Source of the DNA: Oceanihabitans iliipiscarium
GTDB taxonomy: Bacteria; Bacteroidota; Bacteroidia; Flavobacteriales; Flavobacteriaceae
Assembly (NCBI RefSeq): GCF_042686125.1
Contig: NZ_JBHUOV010000015.1
Span: 186,001 to 250,000, forward strand
DNA: 64,000 nt
Direction: 5' to 3'
The translations under genes and the position numbers were made by a program. Shown one piece after another: positions 34,132 through 43,002 of the stretch. Positions within the stretch are counted from its first letter, which is position 1. Every line of letters begins with the position of its first letter. The notes beneath the pieces were generated by a model. The model searched no databases, was not told where the DNA came from, and worked only from the letters and a program-made list of their open reading frames with translations.

Positions 34132-36594
34132 TTAAAACTTCATACTCATACGAACATTAAAGACACGAGGTGTTAAATAATTTGGAATAGCATATTGACG
34201 CTTACTATACACATCTCTTACCCAAGTATTGGTAATGGAGTTTTGTACATCAAACACGTTAAAAATTTCAAACCCGAAGGCTAATTCTTTAAAAGGTTTG
34301 CGCCAACCAGATTCAAATTGTTTTTTATCATCAACAATAACATATTGCAAGCCTAAGTCGGCACGCTTGTATGCAGGTAATCGGTTTTGGTAAACATAAG
34401 GATCTGCATAACTAGGAGAACCACCAGGAACACCAGTATTATACACTAAGTTTAAAAACATTTTAAAATTAGGCATTGTTGGTACGTAGTCTTGAAATAA
34501 GGCTGCAAATTTTAAGCGTTGGTCTGTTGGCCTAGCGATGTAGCCTTGCCCTTCAATATTTTCTTCGGTTTTTAAATAACCAAAACTAAACCAAGATTCT
34601 GTTCCAGCCACAAATTCACCGTTTAGTCTTAAGTCTAAACCATAAGCATAAGCTTCAGCAGAATTGTTTGCTCTGTAGCGTATTCGTACATTTTCAACTG
34701 TATAAGGGTTGACGTCATTTAATTTTTTATAATACGCTTCGGTAGTCAATTTAAAAGGTCTGTCCCACAATTTAAAACTGTAATCATTTCCAACTACAAA
34801 ATGAATAGATTGTTGTGCTTTAACATTAGGTTGCACTGTTCCGCTTTGGTCACGTAATTCTCTATAAAATGGAGGTTGATAATAAAAACCTGTACCAACT
34901 CTAAAAAGCATGTCTCTTTTCCAATTTGGTTTAATAGCAAATTGTGCTCTTGGACTGAAAACTGTTTGCGAAGAGCTTTCAATGCCATCACCATTAACAC
35001 TCCAGTTATGAACCCTTACACCTGCATTATACCAAACATCATGTTCGCCAAGGTTGCTGCGTTTACTCCATTGTAAATAGGCTTGGATTCTGTCTATAGA
35101 TGTACTATTAGTTGCTCTTACATTTTGAAAGGCTGTAATTGGACCTTCATTAGGTTGATAAGGCTGTTCGTTAAAATCGTCTATGGTTGGAGGATTTATT
35201 GCGAATCCTGCAGAGTCAATAACTTCCCATTCAACAAGTCGATCACGAATATCTTCATTAGTATATTTCACAGACCATTCTATATTATGGTCATCAATGT
35301 CATAATCACCTTTGTGTTCAATAGTTGTAATTAATGCATCTAAATCATTACGACCATGATTTAGTTGTCCGCCAATACCTTCACTAAATTCAACTTCACC
35401 TAAATCTTCATCTCCAATATTGGTATTAACTTCACCAAGTCTGTATTGCGCTAGAATATCAAAATACTCTTCTTCTGTCGTATGATATGTGGAGGCGACT
35501 AAACTTAAATTTAAATCGTCATTCACTTTGTAAGTTCCTTGTAAAGCTCCAAAAAGTGTTTGGTATGCATCTTTTTCTTGTCCTTCATAAAAAACCAATA
35601 GAGCAATAGGATCTGAAAGAGTTCCGAAATTAGTTTGTCGTGTTTCTGGCTCGTAATTGTATTTGTTTAATGAAGCATTCCCTAAAAAACTTACAGTAAA
35701 CTTATCTGTAAAATTATAACTTACAAAGGATTGAATATCCATAAATTTTGGGTCATAATTAGTTTCAGTTTCTTTAGCATTTACTAATAGACTGTTGTCA
35801 CGATATCGAACACCAACAATTCCTGTAAGCTTAGAATCTTTACTTACGGCTTCAACAGAAAGGCTTCCACCTAGTAAACTCAAATCTGCAGCTATTCCAA
35901 AATCGGTAGGTTTTCTATAAGTAATATCTAAGACTGAAGATAATTTATCTCCATATTTTGCTTGAAAACCACCAGCAGAAAAATCTACGTTTTGGACTAA
36001 ATCTGAATTCACAAAACTTAAGCCTTCTTGTTGTCCAGAACGAATTAAGAATGGACGATAAACTTCGATACCATTAACATAAACTAAGTTTTCATCAAAA
36101 TTACCACCACGAACAGAATATTGTGTACTTAACTCGTTATTACTGCTCACACCAGGAAGTGTTTTTAATAAATTTTCTACGCCAGCATTTGCACCAGGTA
36201 TTTTTCTAATTGTAGCAGGTTTTAAAGTCACAATGCCTTCTACATCTTTTCTTTTTCTAGCAGAAATTACAACAGTAGCAATTTGCTCAACATTAGTGTT
36301 CATTACAGGGTTAAACTCAATTTCTTCGCCGTTTTTAAGATTAAATGTTGCGACAGTTCGTTTAAGTGAAATATGAGTTAATTGAACAACAACATCTTGA
36401 TTTGCAGGTATTTTTAAAATATAAAAGCCATTCTCATTTGTAGTTGTTCCTAGGTCTCCAGCTTTAATACTTACTTGGTCTACAGGTGTATTGGTTTCGT
36501 CTAGAATAACCCCTCTAATTGTTCCCGTTTGAGCTAATACAAAAAGAGGAAATAATAAAAGGAGCGTAGTTAGGCTTATAAATTTAGTCTTCAA
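34132..36594 (-). CDS. TonB-dependent outer-membrane receptor with carboxypeptidase-like plug extension
   Basis: A TTG at 36594, 8 bp after the M23 peptidase stop, begins the signal peptide (KTKFISLTTLLLLFPLFVLAQ), giving 820 residues. Upstream ATGs exist in frame (up to 36660) but lie inside the M23 gene and add an unlike-signal stretch. Residues about 25-105 are a CarboxypepD_reg-like domain (TIRGVILDETNTPVD). The plug domain (about 110-240) contains LLKTLPGVSSNNELSTQYSV, and the 22-strand barrel ends in aromatic VFNVRMSMKF. It imports a ligand with TonB energy; no SusD partner is adjacent, so it is not a classic glycan pair. Confidence 0.87.
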   Translation of the reverse strand: MKTKFISLTTLLLLFPLFVLAQTGTIRGVILDETNTPVDQVSIKAGDLGTTTNENGFYILKIPANQDVVVQLTHISLKRTVATFNLKNGEEIEFNPVMNTNVEQIATVVISARKRKDVEGIVTLKPATIRKIPGANAGVENLLKTLPGVSSNNELSTQYSVRGGNFDENLVYVNGIEVYRPFLIRSGQQEGLSFVNSDLVQNVDFSAGGFQAKYGDKLSSVLDITYRKPTDFGIAADLSLLGGSLSVEAVSKDSKLTGIVGVRYRDNSLLVNAKETETNYDPKFMDIQSFVSYNFTDKFTVSFLGNASLNKYNYEPETRQTNFGTLSDPIALLVFYEGQEKDAYQTLFGALQGTYKVNDDLNLSLVASTYHTTEEEYFDILAQYRLGEVNTNIGDEDLGEVEFSEGIGGQLNHGRNDLDALITTIEHKGDYDIDDHNIEWSVKYTNEDIRDRLVEWEVIDSAGFAINPPTIDDFNEQPYQPNEGPITAFQNVRATNSTSIDRIQAYLQWSKRSNLGEHDVWYNAGVRVHNWSVNGDGIESSSQTVFSPRAQFAIKPNWKRDMLFRVGTGFYYQPPFYRELRDQSGTVQPNVKAQQSIHFVVGNDYSFKLWDRPFKLTTEAYYKKLNDVNPYTVENVRIRYRANNSAEAYAYGLDLRLNGEFVAGTESWFSFGYLKTEENIEGQGYIARPTDQRLKFAALFQDYVPTMPNFKMFLNLVYNTGVPGGSPSYADPYVYQNRLPAYKRADLGLQYVIVDDKKQFESGWRKPFKELAFGFEIFNVFDVQNSITNTWVRDVYSKRQYAIPNYLTPRVFNVRMSMKF

Positions 36595-36601
36595 GGTTTT
36601 T

Positions 36602-38290
36602 TTATTTTCGGTAAAACATAATTTCAAATGTAGAATTATTTCCAACATTATCAGTAACAATTAGCTTTAAATTATTTTTAGTTTCAGTAATAATGCCATC
36701 ATCAAAGTTATAAGTTAATGTTTTGGTTTTGTAATCGTATTCCATTAAAATCCATTTTCCATTAATAGCAGCTCTGTAATTTGAGATGCCAGAAGCATCA
36801 TCATCAATTTTAATTTTAAGGAACTTGTATTTACTTAACCACTTTCCTTTAGAAAAATTGATAGGCTGAATTATTGGTGCTATTGTGTCTGAAGCTAACG
36901 CATATTTGCCTAAAATTCTTGTGCTGGTTGTTAAAACATTTTCTTTTCGTGTAGTTTTAGAATAAAGTGGATAATCATTCCAACCAACTAATCTCGCGAT
37001 ATAGAGTTTGTTTACATCTTCAGATTTGTAGTCACTTATATCATAACTAATATCAAAATAGCGTTTTGCTGGAATGATATCTTTATGAAGAAAAAGCGTA
37101 TCGCTAGACACTTTGAAATCAATAAAAAAATCATCATAAAAAGTGTTTCGCGTAAAGTCAACATTAATACGACCATCGTTTAAATGATGATCTTGATTGG
37201 CATAAATGTAATAAGGTGTGCTTAAATCTTCTTGAGGTTGGACATCGTTAGTTTTTACACCTTTAATGTTTATGTGAAGCCAAGTGTCGTTATCTTTAAA
37301 ATCGTTTATACGGACTTTATAAATGGAAGAGGTACTATCTTCAACAACTATATAGCCATCATTAACGATGTTCTTGTACATGCTTAAAGGGTTTCCTTTT
37401 TCTACAAAAAGCTTCTGGAGTCGCTCTTTATTCGTTTTGTAGTGGTCATAATCTATTAAACGGTTTAAATGCCTAGTTTCATCAAAAGAGAAACGCTTAT
37501 ATGCCAACTCGAAACACAAATTTCCATTATAGCGCGCTTGAATATTATAAACGCCATTTTTGTTAGAAGCTAAATCTTGTCTGTCTATAGATTCAATTGC
37601 AAATCCAATTTTACCATAAGCTTCAATATTTTCCACAGTATAAGTCCCATTTTTATTATCTATAAGACGAAGTTTTTGTTTCATTTTAGATTTGTTAACA
37701 TGTGCATCTTCGCTGATCGCGTAGGCGTAAACTTCAGAAATTATTGGTCTGGTTGTATCTGCAATATCTAATCCAAAAAGCATCGGATTTAAAGGTCTTT
37801 CCTGATTGTCTCTTATCTCATAATGTAAATGTGGACCACCAGATCCACCAGTATTTCCACTAAACGCAATAATTTCACTTTTTTCAATGGTTAAATCTTC
37901 TAGGTTAGGGAATAATTCAATCTCAAAAGATTCCTTTTCATACTGCTGAGCTTTAACGTATGCTTCAATTTTTGGAGAAAATTTTTGCAAATGGCCATAT
38001 ACTGTCGTGTAACCATTAGGATGTGTAATATATAAGGCTTTTCCATAGCCAAAATGCGAGACCTTAATTCGACTCACATAACCACTTGCAGCAGCATATA
38101 CTTTTAAGCCTTCCCTTTGCTGTGTCTTAATATCAATTCCCGAATGGAAATGGTTAGACCTAAGTTCACCAAAGGTCCCAGCAGCAACAAGAGTAATGTC
38201 TAATGGAGGTCTAAAATAATCTGTTGGATAAATACTTTGAGCTGTGCAAAGTGATGAAAATAATAATAAAAAAACTGTAAGTAAACGCAT
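36602..38290 (-). CDS. M23-family metallopeptidase (LytM domain)
   Basis: The 562-residue protein has a signal peptide (MRLLTVFLLLFSSLCTAQ). The LytM/M23 domain comes first (about 20-170), with zinc ligands in SNHFHSGIDIKT (HxxxD) and PHLHYEIRD (HxH). A long C-terminal region of beta-rich sequence is typical of Bacteroidota M23 proteins of this size. M23 enzymes cut peptidoglycan cross-bridges. Its stop lies 8 bp before the TTG start of the TonB receptor, so translation is probably coupled. Confidence 0.9.
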   Translation of the reverse strand: MRLLTVFLLLFSSLCTAQSIYPTDYFRPPLDITLVAAGTFGELRSNHFHSGIDIKTQQREGLKVYAAASGYVSRIKVSHFGYGKALYITHPNGYTTVYGHLQKFSPKIEAYVKAQQYEKESFEIELFPNLEDLTIEKSEIIAFSGNTGGSGGPHLHYEIRDNQERPLNPMLFGLDIADTTRPIISEVYAYAISEDAHVNKSKMKQKLRLIDNKNGTYTVENIEAYGKIGFAIESIDRQDLASNKNGVYNIQARYNGNLCFELAYKRFSFDETRHLNRLIDYDHYKTNKERLQKLFVEKGNPLSMYKNIVNDGYIVVEDSTSSIYKVRINDFKDNDTWLHINIKGVKTNDVQPQEDLSTPYYIYANQDHHLNDGRINVDFTRNTFYDDFFIDFKVSSDTLFLHKDIIPAKRYFDISYDISDYKSEDVNKLYIARLVGWNDYPLYSKTTRKENVLTTSTRILGKYALASDTIAPIIQPINFSKGKWLSKYKFLKIKIDDDASGISNYRAAINGKWILMEYDYKTKTLTYNFDDGIITETKNNLKLIVTDNVGNNSTFEIMFYRK

Positions 38291-38423
38291 AAATATAATT
38301 GTATTGCTAATGTATTAATTTGTAATGACCAGAACTAAATTTTTTATACTAGAATGATTAATTTAATATAGAAAATATTCTATAAATATATGCATATGAA
38401 AATTAACTAGCAAGTTTTAAACA

Positions 38424-38442
38424 AATACTACGCCATAGTATT
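38424..38442. other. Perfect 7-bp hairpin in the zapA-operon/M23 divergent region
   Basis: AATACTA (38424-38430) and TAGTATT (38436-38442) flank a CGCCA loop, in the 253-bp region between the divergent M23 and zap genes. It lies upstream of the zap promoter and has no T-tract, so an operator is possible but unproven. Confidence 0.3.
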
Positions 38443-38489
38443 GATACAGAATGATTTCAGATGTTTTTTTATTTTATTGTATAAAACTA

Positions 38490-38520
38490 TTGTTATTTAA
38501 CTTTAGGTATGTTAACTTTG
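38490..38520 (+). promoter_or_regulatory. Promoter of the zapA operon
   Basis: TTG at 38490-38492 and TAACTTTG at 38513-38520 are 20 bases apart, close to the Bacteroidota consensus. The first start codon is 23 bp downstream. Confidence 0.6.
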
Positions 38521-38543
38521 TGAGATAAGTATTGAATTTGTAA

Positions 38544-38834
38544 ATGAGTCATATTGAAGATATTGTAGATGCTTTAGAGAATAAAATTAGTAAAGTATTG
38601 CATAAACTAGAGGTTTTAAAGCAAACTAATTTAAAACTAGAAGAGACCATACAATTATCAAATAAAGCGCTTCAAGAGCAAGAACGACAATTAGTTGTTT
38701 GGAAAGATAAGTATGAGGCACTCAAGATGGCAAATTCTATGCTTGGCAGTGACAATAATAAAAGAGAAACTAAGCTTAAAATAAATACATTAATTAGAGA
38801 TATAGATCATTGTATATCACAACTCTCTGAGTAA
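38544..38834 (+). CDS. Small coiled-coil protein upstream of zapA (ZapB-like in shape)
   Basis: The 96-residue protein is almost entirely predicted coiled coil (about 5-70; VDALENKISKVLHKLEVLKQ, then EETIQLSNKALQEQERQL). It starts 15 bp before zapA on the same transcript. Small coiled-coil proteins of ZapB type bundle FtsZ rings through ZapA, so a division role is plausible. The sequence itself does not identify the family. Confidence 0.7.
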   Translation: MSHIEDIVDALENKISKVLHKLEVLKQTNLKLEETIQLSNKALQEQERQLVVWKDKYEALKMANSMLGSDNNKRETKLKINTLIRDIDHCISQLSE

Positions 38835-38849
38835 TGACACATAGTTTTC

Positions 38850-39143
38850 ATGGCAGAACAGCTTAAAATAAAGCTATCTATAGCTAATAGAGTATATCCT
38901 TTAACCATTAATCCAAGTCAGGAAGAAGGTTTAAGAAAAGCGGCTAAGAAAATTGAAGCTATGATTAAACAATTTGAGCAAAGTTATTCCGTTAGAGATA
39001 AACAAGATGTTTTAGCCATGTGTGCTTTACAGTTTGCGTCTCAAACAGAACAAAAATCAATAGATAAGGAAAATGTGAATGTGCATGTTGAAGATAAGCT
39101 TAACGCTTTAAATGAGCTGTTAAAAGCGCACTTACATTCTTAA
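38850..39143 (+). CDS. zapA: Cell division protein ZapA
   Basis: The 97-residue protein has the ZapA globular head (LKIKLSIANRVYPLTINPSQEE) with conserved LRKAAKKIEAMIKQF, then a C-terminal helix for tetramer formation (VEDKLNALNELLKAHL). ZapA cross-links FtsZ filaments at the division site. Neighbours fit: a small coiled-coil gene before it and a probable 6S RNA after it. Confidence 0.88.
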   Translation: MAEQLKIKLSIANRVYPLTINPSQEEGLRKAAKKIEAMIKQFEQSYSVRDKQDVLAMCALQFASQTEQKSIDKENVNVHVEDKLNALNELLKAHLHS

Positions 39144-39164
39144 TACGTTCTTTAAATAAAATAA

Positions 39165-39341
39165 AGGTTACTGCCTGCATTAGTTATTTTTTTTGATAAA
39201 CTCAACGTTAATTCTTTAAAAAGGGTGAGTTTAAGTTGTAAAAGCGTGCTGTCTTTGAACAGATACTTGATCAGCTTGTTAGCCCTAAACTTGTTTTTAA
39301 GGAGTTTATACAAAACTTTATACTGATGTAGGCTTTTTTTA
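39165..39341 (+). ncRNA. ssrS: Probable 6S RNA (SsrS, Flavobacteria type)
   Basis: The non-coding gap between zapA and rny folds into one long hairpin. GCCTGCATTAGT (39173-39184) pairs with ACTGATGTAGGC (39322-39333) over 12 positions including two G-U pairs, then seven Ts (39334-39340) follow. Inside, ATAAACTC (about 39196-39203) can pair with GAGTTTAT (39303-39310), leaving a central bubble and an apical arm. That is the 6S RNA layout, which mimics an open promoter to sequester RNA polymerase. E. coli ssrS also sits beside zapA. Ends are approximate and a 6S-Flavo covariance model was not run. Confidence 0.7.
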
Positions 39342-39361
39342 TATTAACTAATTAACTAAAC

Positions 39362-40936
39362 ATGGACAACCCAATTGTATTAGCAGTAATAGGCCTAGTT
39401 GTAGGTGTAATTATTGGATATATTATAGCAAAGGCATTAGAAAAAAATAATGCTTCTAAATTAATTAAAAGCGCAAAAAAATCTGCAGCTTCTATAATAA
39501 AAGACGCAAATCACGAAGGTGAATCAATTAAAAAGGATAAGATTCTCCAAGCCAAAGAAAAATTTATAGAACTTAAAGCAGAACACGAAAAAGTCATTTT
39601 ATCACGTGATAAGAAAATGGCTGAAGCTGAAAAAAGAATTCGTGATAAGGAGTCTCAAGTTTCTAGCGAGCTTTCTAAAACTAAAAAAATTAATGCTGAA
39701 GCTGAAAATAAAATAAAAGACTATAACCACAGACTTGATATTTTAGATAAAAAGCAAGTCGAAGTGGATAGGTTGCACAAAAGCCAAGTAGAGCAATTAG
39801 AAGTCATCTCTAGTCTTTCAGCCGAAGAAGCAAAGGCTCAATTGGTCGAATCTTTAAAAGGTGAAGCTAAAAGTGATGCTATGGCTTATATTCAAAGCAC
39901 GCTTGAAGAAGCTAAAATGACTGCTCAACAAGAGGCGAAAAAAGTCATCATTAATACCATACAACGCATTGGTACAGAAGAAGCTGTAGACAATTGTGTT
40001 TCTGTTTTTAATATTGAATCTGACGACGTTAAAGGTCGTATTATTGGTCGTGAAGGACGTAATATTCGCGCTATTGAAGCTGCAACTGGTGTAGAGATTA
40101 TTGTTGATGATACGCCTGAAGCGATTATATTATCTTGTTTTGATTCTGTTCGTCGTGAAATCGCTCGTTTGTCACTTCATAAACTTGTTACTGATGGTCG
40201 TATCCATCCTGCTAGAATTGAAGAAGTGGTGAAGAAAACCCAAAAACAAATTGAGCAAGAGATTATTGAAGTTGGTAAACGTACAGTAATCGATTTAGGA
40301 ATTCATAATTTACATCCAGAATTAATTAAAGTTGTTGGAAGAATGAAATACCGTTCTTCTTATGGCCAAAATCTATTACAACACTCTCGTGAAGTTGCAA
40401 AGCTTTGTGGTGTCATGGCTGCTGAATTAGGAATTAATCCAAAATTAGCTAAGCGTGCTGGATTGTTACATGATATTGGTAAAGTGCCAGATGCTGAAGC
40501 AGATATGGAAACTCCTCACGCGATCCTTGGGATGCAATGGGCTGAAAAATACGGAGAAAAAGATGAAGTATGCAACGCAATAGGAGCACACCATGATGAA
40601 ATTGAAATGAAGTTTTTATTAGCACCTATTGTTCAAGTTTGTGATGCTATTTCTGGTGCACGACCAGGCGCAAGACGACAAGTACTTGATAGCTATATTC
40701 AACGTCTTAAAGATTTAGAAGATATCGCATTTGGCTTCCAAGGTGTAAAAAAGGCTTATGCGATTCAAGCTGGTAGAGAGTTAAGAGTCATTGTTGAAAA
40801 TGAAAAAGTGTCCGATCAAAATGCAGCCGATTTGTCTTTTAATATTTCACAAAAAATACAAACAGATATGACCTATCCTGGACAAGTAAAAGTGACTGTT
40901 ATTCGTGAAACTAGAGCAGTAAATATTGCTAAATAA
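39362..40936 (+). CDS. rny: Ribonuclease Y
   Basis: The 524-residue membrane-bound endoribonuclease starts mRNA decay. Visible in order: an N-terminal membrane helix (4-24), a long coiled coil (about 30-190), a KH domain with GRIIGREGRNIRAIEA, and an HD domain with GLLHDIGKVPD and the downstream GAHHDEIEM. Length is the family's usual 510-525. It is preceded by the probable 6S RNA and followed by its own terminator. Confidence 0.95.
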   Translation: MDNPIVLAVIGLVVGVIIGYIIAKALEKNNASKLIKSAKKSAASIIKDANHEGESIKKDKILQAKEKFIELKAEHEKVILSRDKKMAEAEKRIRDKESQVSSELSKTKKINAEAENKIKDYNHRLDILDKKQVEVDRLHKSQVEQLEVISSLSAEEAKAQLVESLKGEAKSDAMAYIQSTLEEAKMTAQQEAKKVIINTIQRIGTEEAVDNCVSVFNIESDDVKGRIIGREGRNIRAIEAATGVEIIVDDTPEAIILSCFDSVRREIARLSLHKLVTDGRIHPARIEEVVKKTQKQIEQEIIEVGKRTVIDLGIHNLHPELIKVVGRMKYRSSYGQNLLQHSREVAKLCGVMAAELGINPKLAKRAGLLHDIGKVPDAEADMETPHAILGMQWAEKYGEKDEVCNAIGAHHDEIEMKFLLAPIVQVCDAISGARPGARRQVLDSYIQRLKDLEDIAFGFQGVKKAYAIQAGRELRVIVENEKVSDQNAADLSFNISQKIQTDMTYPGQVKVTVIRETRAVNIAK

Positions 40937-40961
40937 TTCACAATAAGTGTATAAGATTATT

Positions 40962-40987
40962 TAAGTCAGCTTTATGCTGACTTTTTT
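40962..40987 (+). terminator. Terminator of rny, shared with xerD
   Basis: AAGTCAGC (40963-40970) pairs with GCTGACTT (40976-40983), followed by a T run. It sits 26 bp after rny and overlaps the end of the convergent xerD gene. Confidence 0.85.
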
Positions 40988-41882
40988 ATTTTCTAGGATG
41001 ATATGCATTCATCACATCTTTTAAATGACGCTTATCAACATGCATATAAATTTCTGTAGTGGTTATGCTTTCATGACCTAGCATGAGTTGAATCGCTCTT
41101 AAATCTGCACCATTCTCAAGAAGGTGAGTGGCAAAGGAATGTCTAAACGTATGTGGAGAAATATTTTTATTTAAACTTATTTTTTCTGCAAGTTGTTTAA
41201 TAATCGTAAAGATCATCGCTCTTGTAAGTTGTTTTCCTCGACGATTTAAAAATAAGATATCTTGATGATTCGGTTGTATTGGCAAATGAACTCTAACCTG
41301 TTCTTTATAGATGTTGATTAACTTTTGTGTATGCGGAACAATTGGCACAAAACGTTGTTTGTCTCCTTTTCCTGTGACTTTCAAGAAGCCTTCATCAAAA
41401 AATAAATCAGAAATTTTTAAACCTACAAGTTCACTAACACGTAAACCACAACTATATAGAGTTTCAAGCATTGCACGATTGCGTTCGCCTTGTGGCTGAC
41501 TTAAATCTATAGCATTAATAAGCTTATTAATGTCTTCTTCAGATAAAGTGTCTGGGAGTTTTCGTCCTATTTTAGGAGATTCTATTTGTTCTAGTGGATT
41601 GGTTTTAAGATAGTCTTCAAAAATTAAATAATTAAAAAAACTGCGTAAACCAGATATAATTCTTGATTGCGATCGTGCATTAAGGTCTTTGGCAACATCA
41701 TAAATAAATTGCTGTACTATTTCTGAAGATATGGAAAGAGGCGATTCTTGTATATCCTTATCTTTAAGATAGTTAATAAGTTTATTAACATCTAAAACAT
41801 AATTATCTATAGAATTTTGGGATAGTCCGCGTTCTATTTTTAAATACGATTTGTAATCTTGAATTGCTTGTTGCCATTTCAT
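40986..41882 (-). CDS. xerD: Site-specific tyrosine recombinase XerD
   Basis: The ATG at 41882 (MKWQQAIQDYKSYL) gives 298 residues, the usual XerD length; the frame extends 9 codons further. The N-terminal SAM-like domain (about 1-95) contains YLKIERGLSQNSIDNYVLD. The catalytic domain shows Arg in SCGLRVSELVGL, Lys in TGKGDKQR, HTFRHSFATHLLENGADLR, GHESITTTEIY with the nucleophilic Tyr. It resolves chromosome dimers at dif together with XerC. No phage or integron features are nearby, and it sits in a core-gene setting beside aroQ. Confidence 0.92.
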   Translation of the reverse strand: MKWQQAIQDYKSYLKIERGLSQNSIDNYVLDVNKLINYLKDKDIQESPLSISSEIVQQFIYDVAKDLNARSQSRIISGLRSFFNYLIFEDYLKTNPLEQIESPKIGRKLPDTLSEEDINKLINAIDLSQPQGERNRAMLETLYSCGLRVSELVGLKISDLFFDEGFLKVTGKGDKQRFVPIVPHTQKLINIYKEQVRVHLPIQPNHQDILFLNRRGKQLTRAMIFTIIKQLAEKISLNKNISPHTFRHSFATHLLENGADLRAIQLMLGHESITTTEIYMHVDKRHLKDVMNAYHPRK

Positions 41883-42331
41883 TACCTCTAAAATAGGACT
41901 TTTTAGCATTTTTTTTAATAGAATTGTAATGTAATAAATAGAGAGGTATTTAATGAGTTGTATATGAATAGATTACGCTATCAATAGTTCATATTATTGT
42001 TAATGTTGTAGGTGATATCTGTTATAAGGCAATCGTAAATAGGGTTAAAAGCGCAATTCACGTAAAATTTCGCTCTTTTTTTTATGTCTTTTCCAATGGT
42101 TTTGACCAAAATACTGTCTAAATTAGACTCTTTTTCATCATTTTTTGTTAATAAAATGCCTTTTTTAATAATTATTAAATACTTGATAATGAGGCAGTAA
42201 AATACAAATTGTTAATAAAATTGTTAATAAGTAGGGTTAAAATGTTGATAAGTAGAAAAAATTGTATTTAATTTGCTCCAACATTAATTAATTAACAAGA
42301 TTTTTTTAAATCTTAAAAAACTCAATCTATT
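41883..42331. other. 449-bp non-coding region between xerD and the beta-barrel gene
   Basis: No open frame of gene quality is seen. The right half holds four TGTT(A/G)ATAA sequences on the plus strand (42146-42154, 42210-42218, 42222-42230, 42243-42251), each close to the reverse complement of a DnaA box. It also has a short hairpin in the leader (AAGATTT 42297-42303 with AAATCTT 42308-42314). The promoter for the barrel gene must lie here, and that of xerD in the left end. Confidence 0.5.
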
Positions 42332-42925
42332 ATGAAAAAATTATTTTTATTTGCGGCATTGGCATTATTTGCCTTAAATGTCAACGCACAAGAAGAGAAA
42401 GCTACAGATGGTACAGGTGGTTTCGCTAAAAGTGATATCTATTTAAGTGGTACTGTAGGTATTAACACTTGGAAACAAGATGACGCTAAATCTAACAGTT
42501 ACGCATTTATGCCTTCAGTGGGTTATTTTTTATCTGATAACATTGCCTTAGAATTAGGTCTTTCTGTTGGTGGTGGAGAAGATACTGGTGAAAACAAAAC
42601 AAATACTTTTGGTGCTAATTTAGGTGCTAGATATTTCTTTACACCAGCGAACCAATTTTCTTTTACTGTAGGTGCAGGATTTGGTTATATGTCATCTAAG
42701 TATGAGCCTAATGGTGGTGATGAATCTAAAACGAATACTTTTGGATTTTCTGTAGCGCCTGGACTTAACTATTTTGTATCTAACTGCTTTGCTTTAAGAG
42801 CTTCTATTGGAGCATTATCTTATACAAGTGAAAAAGGCGACTGGGATGGTGCTGAAGCAGCTAACTCTTTCGGATTTAATTTAGATTTATCTGACATCAA
42901 TTTTGGTGTTACTTATAAGTTCTAA
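42332..42925 (+). CDS. Outer-membrane beta-barrel protein (OmpW/OmpX-like size)
   Basis: The 197-residue protein has a signal peptide (1-19, LFALNVNAQ). Eight to ten amphipathic strands follow (e.g. YAFMPSVGYFLSDNIALELGL, FSFTVGAGFGYMSS in parts), ending in the aromatic carboxy-terminus FGVTYKF recognised by BAM. It has the general outer_membrane_beta-brl pattern. A ligand or function is not evident. Perfect palindromic terminator follows directly. Confidence 0.85.
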   Translation: MKKLFLFAALALFALNVNAQEEKATDGTGGFAKSDIYLSGTVGINTWKQDDAKSNSYAFMPSVGYFLSDNIALELGLSVGGGEDTGENKTNTFGANLGARYFFTPANQFSFTVGAGFGYMSSKYEPNGGDESKTNTFGFSVAPGLNYFVSNCFALRASIGALSYTSEKGDWDGAEAANSFGFNLDLSDINFGVTYKF

Positions 42926-42946
42926 TTTTAGACTATATATATTAAC

Positions 42947-42974
42947 AAAAAAGGAAGCTTAAGCTTCCTTTTTT
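42947..42974 (+). terminator. Palindromic terminator of the beta-barrel gene
   Basis: A 28-bp perfect palindrome (AAAAAAGGAAGCTT and its mirror), followed by more Ts, lies 22 bp after the stop. In RNA the centre bases would form the loop. It ends 28 bp before aroQ. Confidence 0.85.
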
Positions 42975-43002
42975 TATACAATAACTTTTGTATTTTTACT
43001 AT

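Noticed and set aside
34876..35334. Two plus-strand frames opposite the TonB receptor gene
   Set aside because: They are shadows of the receptor's codon usage, with no signal, family or promoter.
38424..38442. Terminator for the M23 or zap genes at the 7-bp hairpin
   Set aside because: It is upstream of both divergent genes and lacks a T-tract; recorded only as a possible operator.
28902..41882. Prophage or integrative element, from the tail-fibre-like gene and the tyrosine recombinase
   Set aside because: No capsid, portal, terminase or tail genes, no direct repeats or tRNA target. The recombinase has XerD length and motifs in a core setting beside aroQ, and the fibre protein has a signal peptide.
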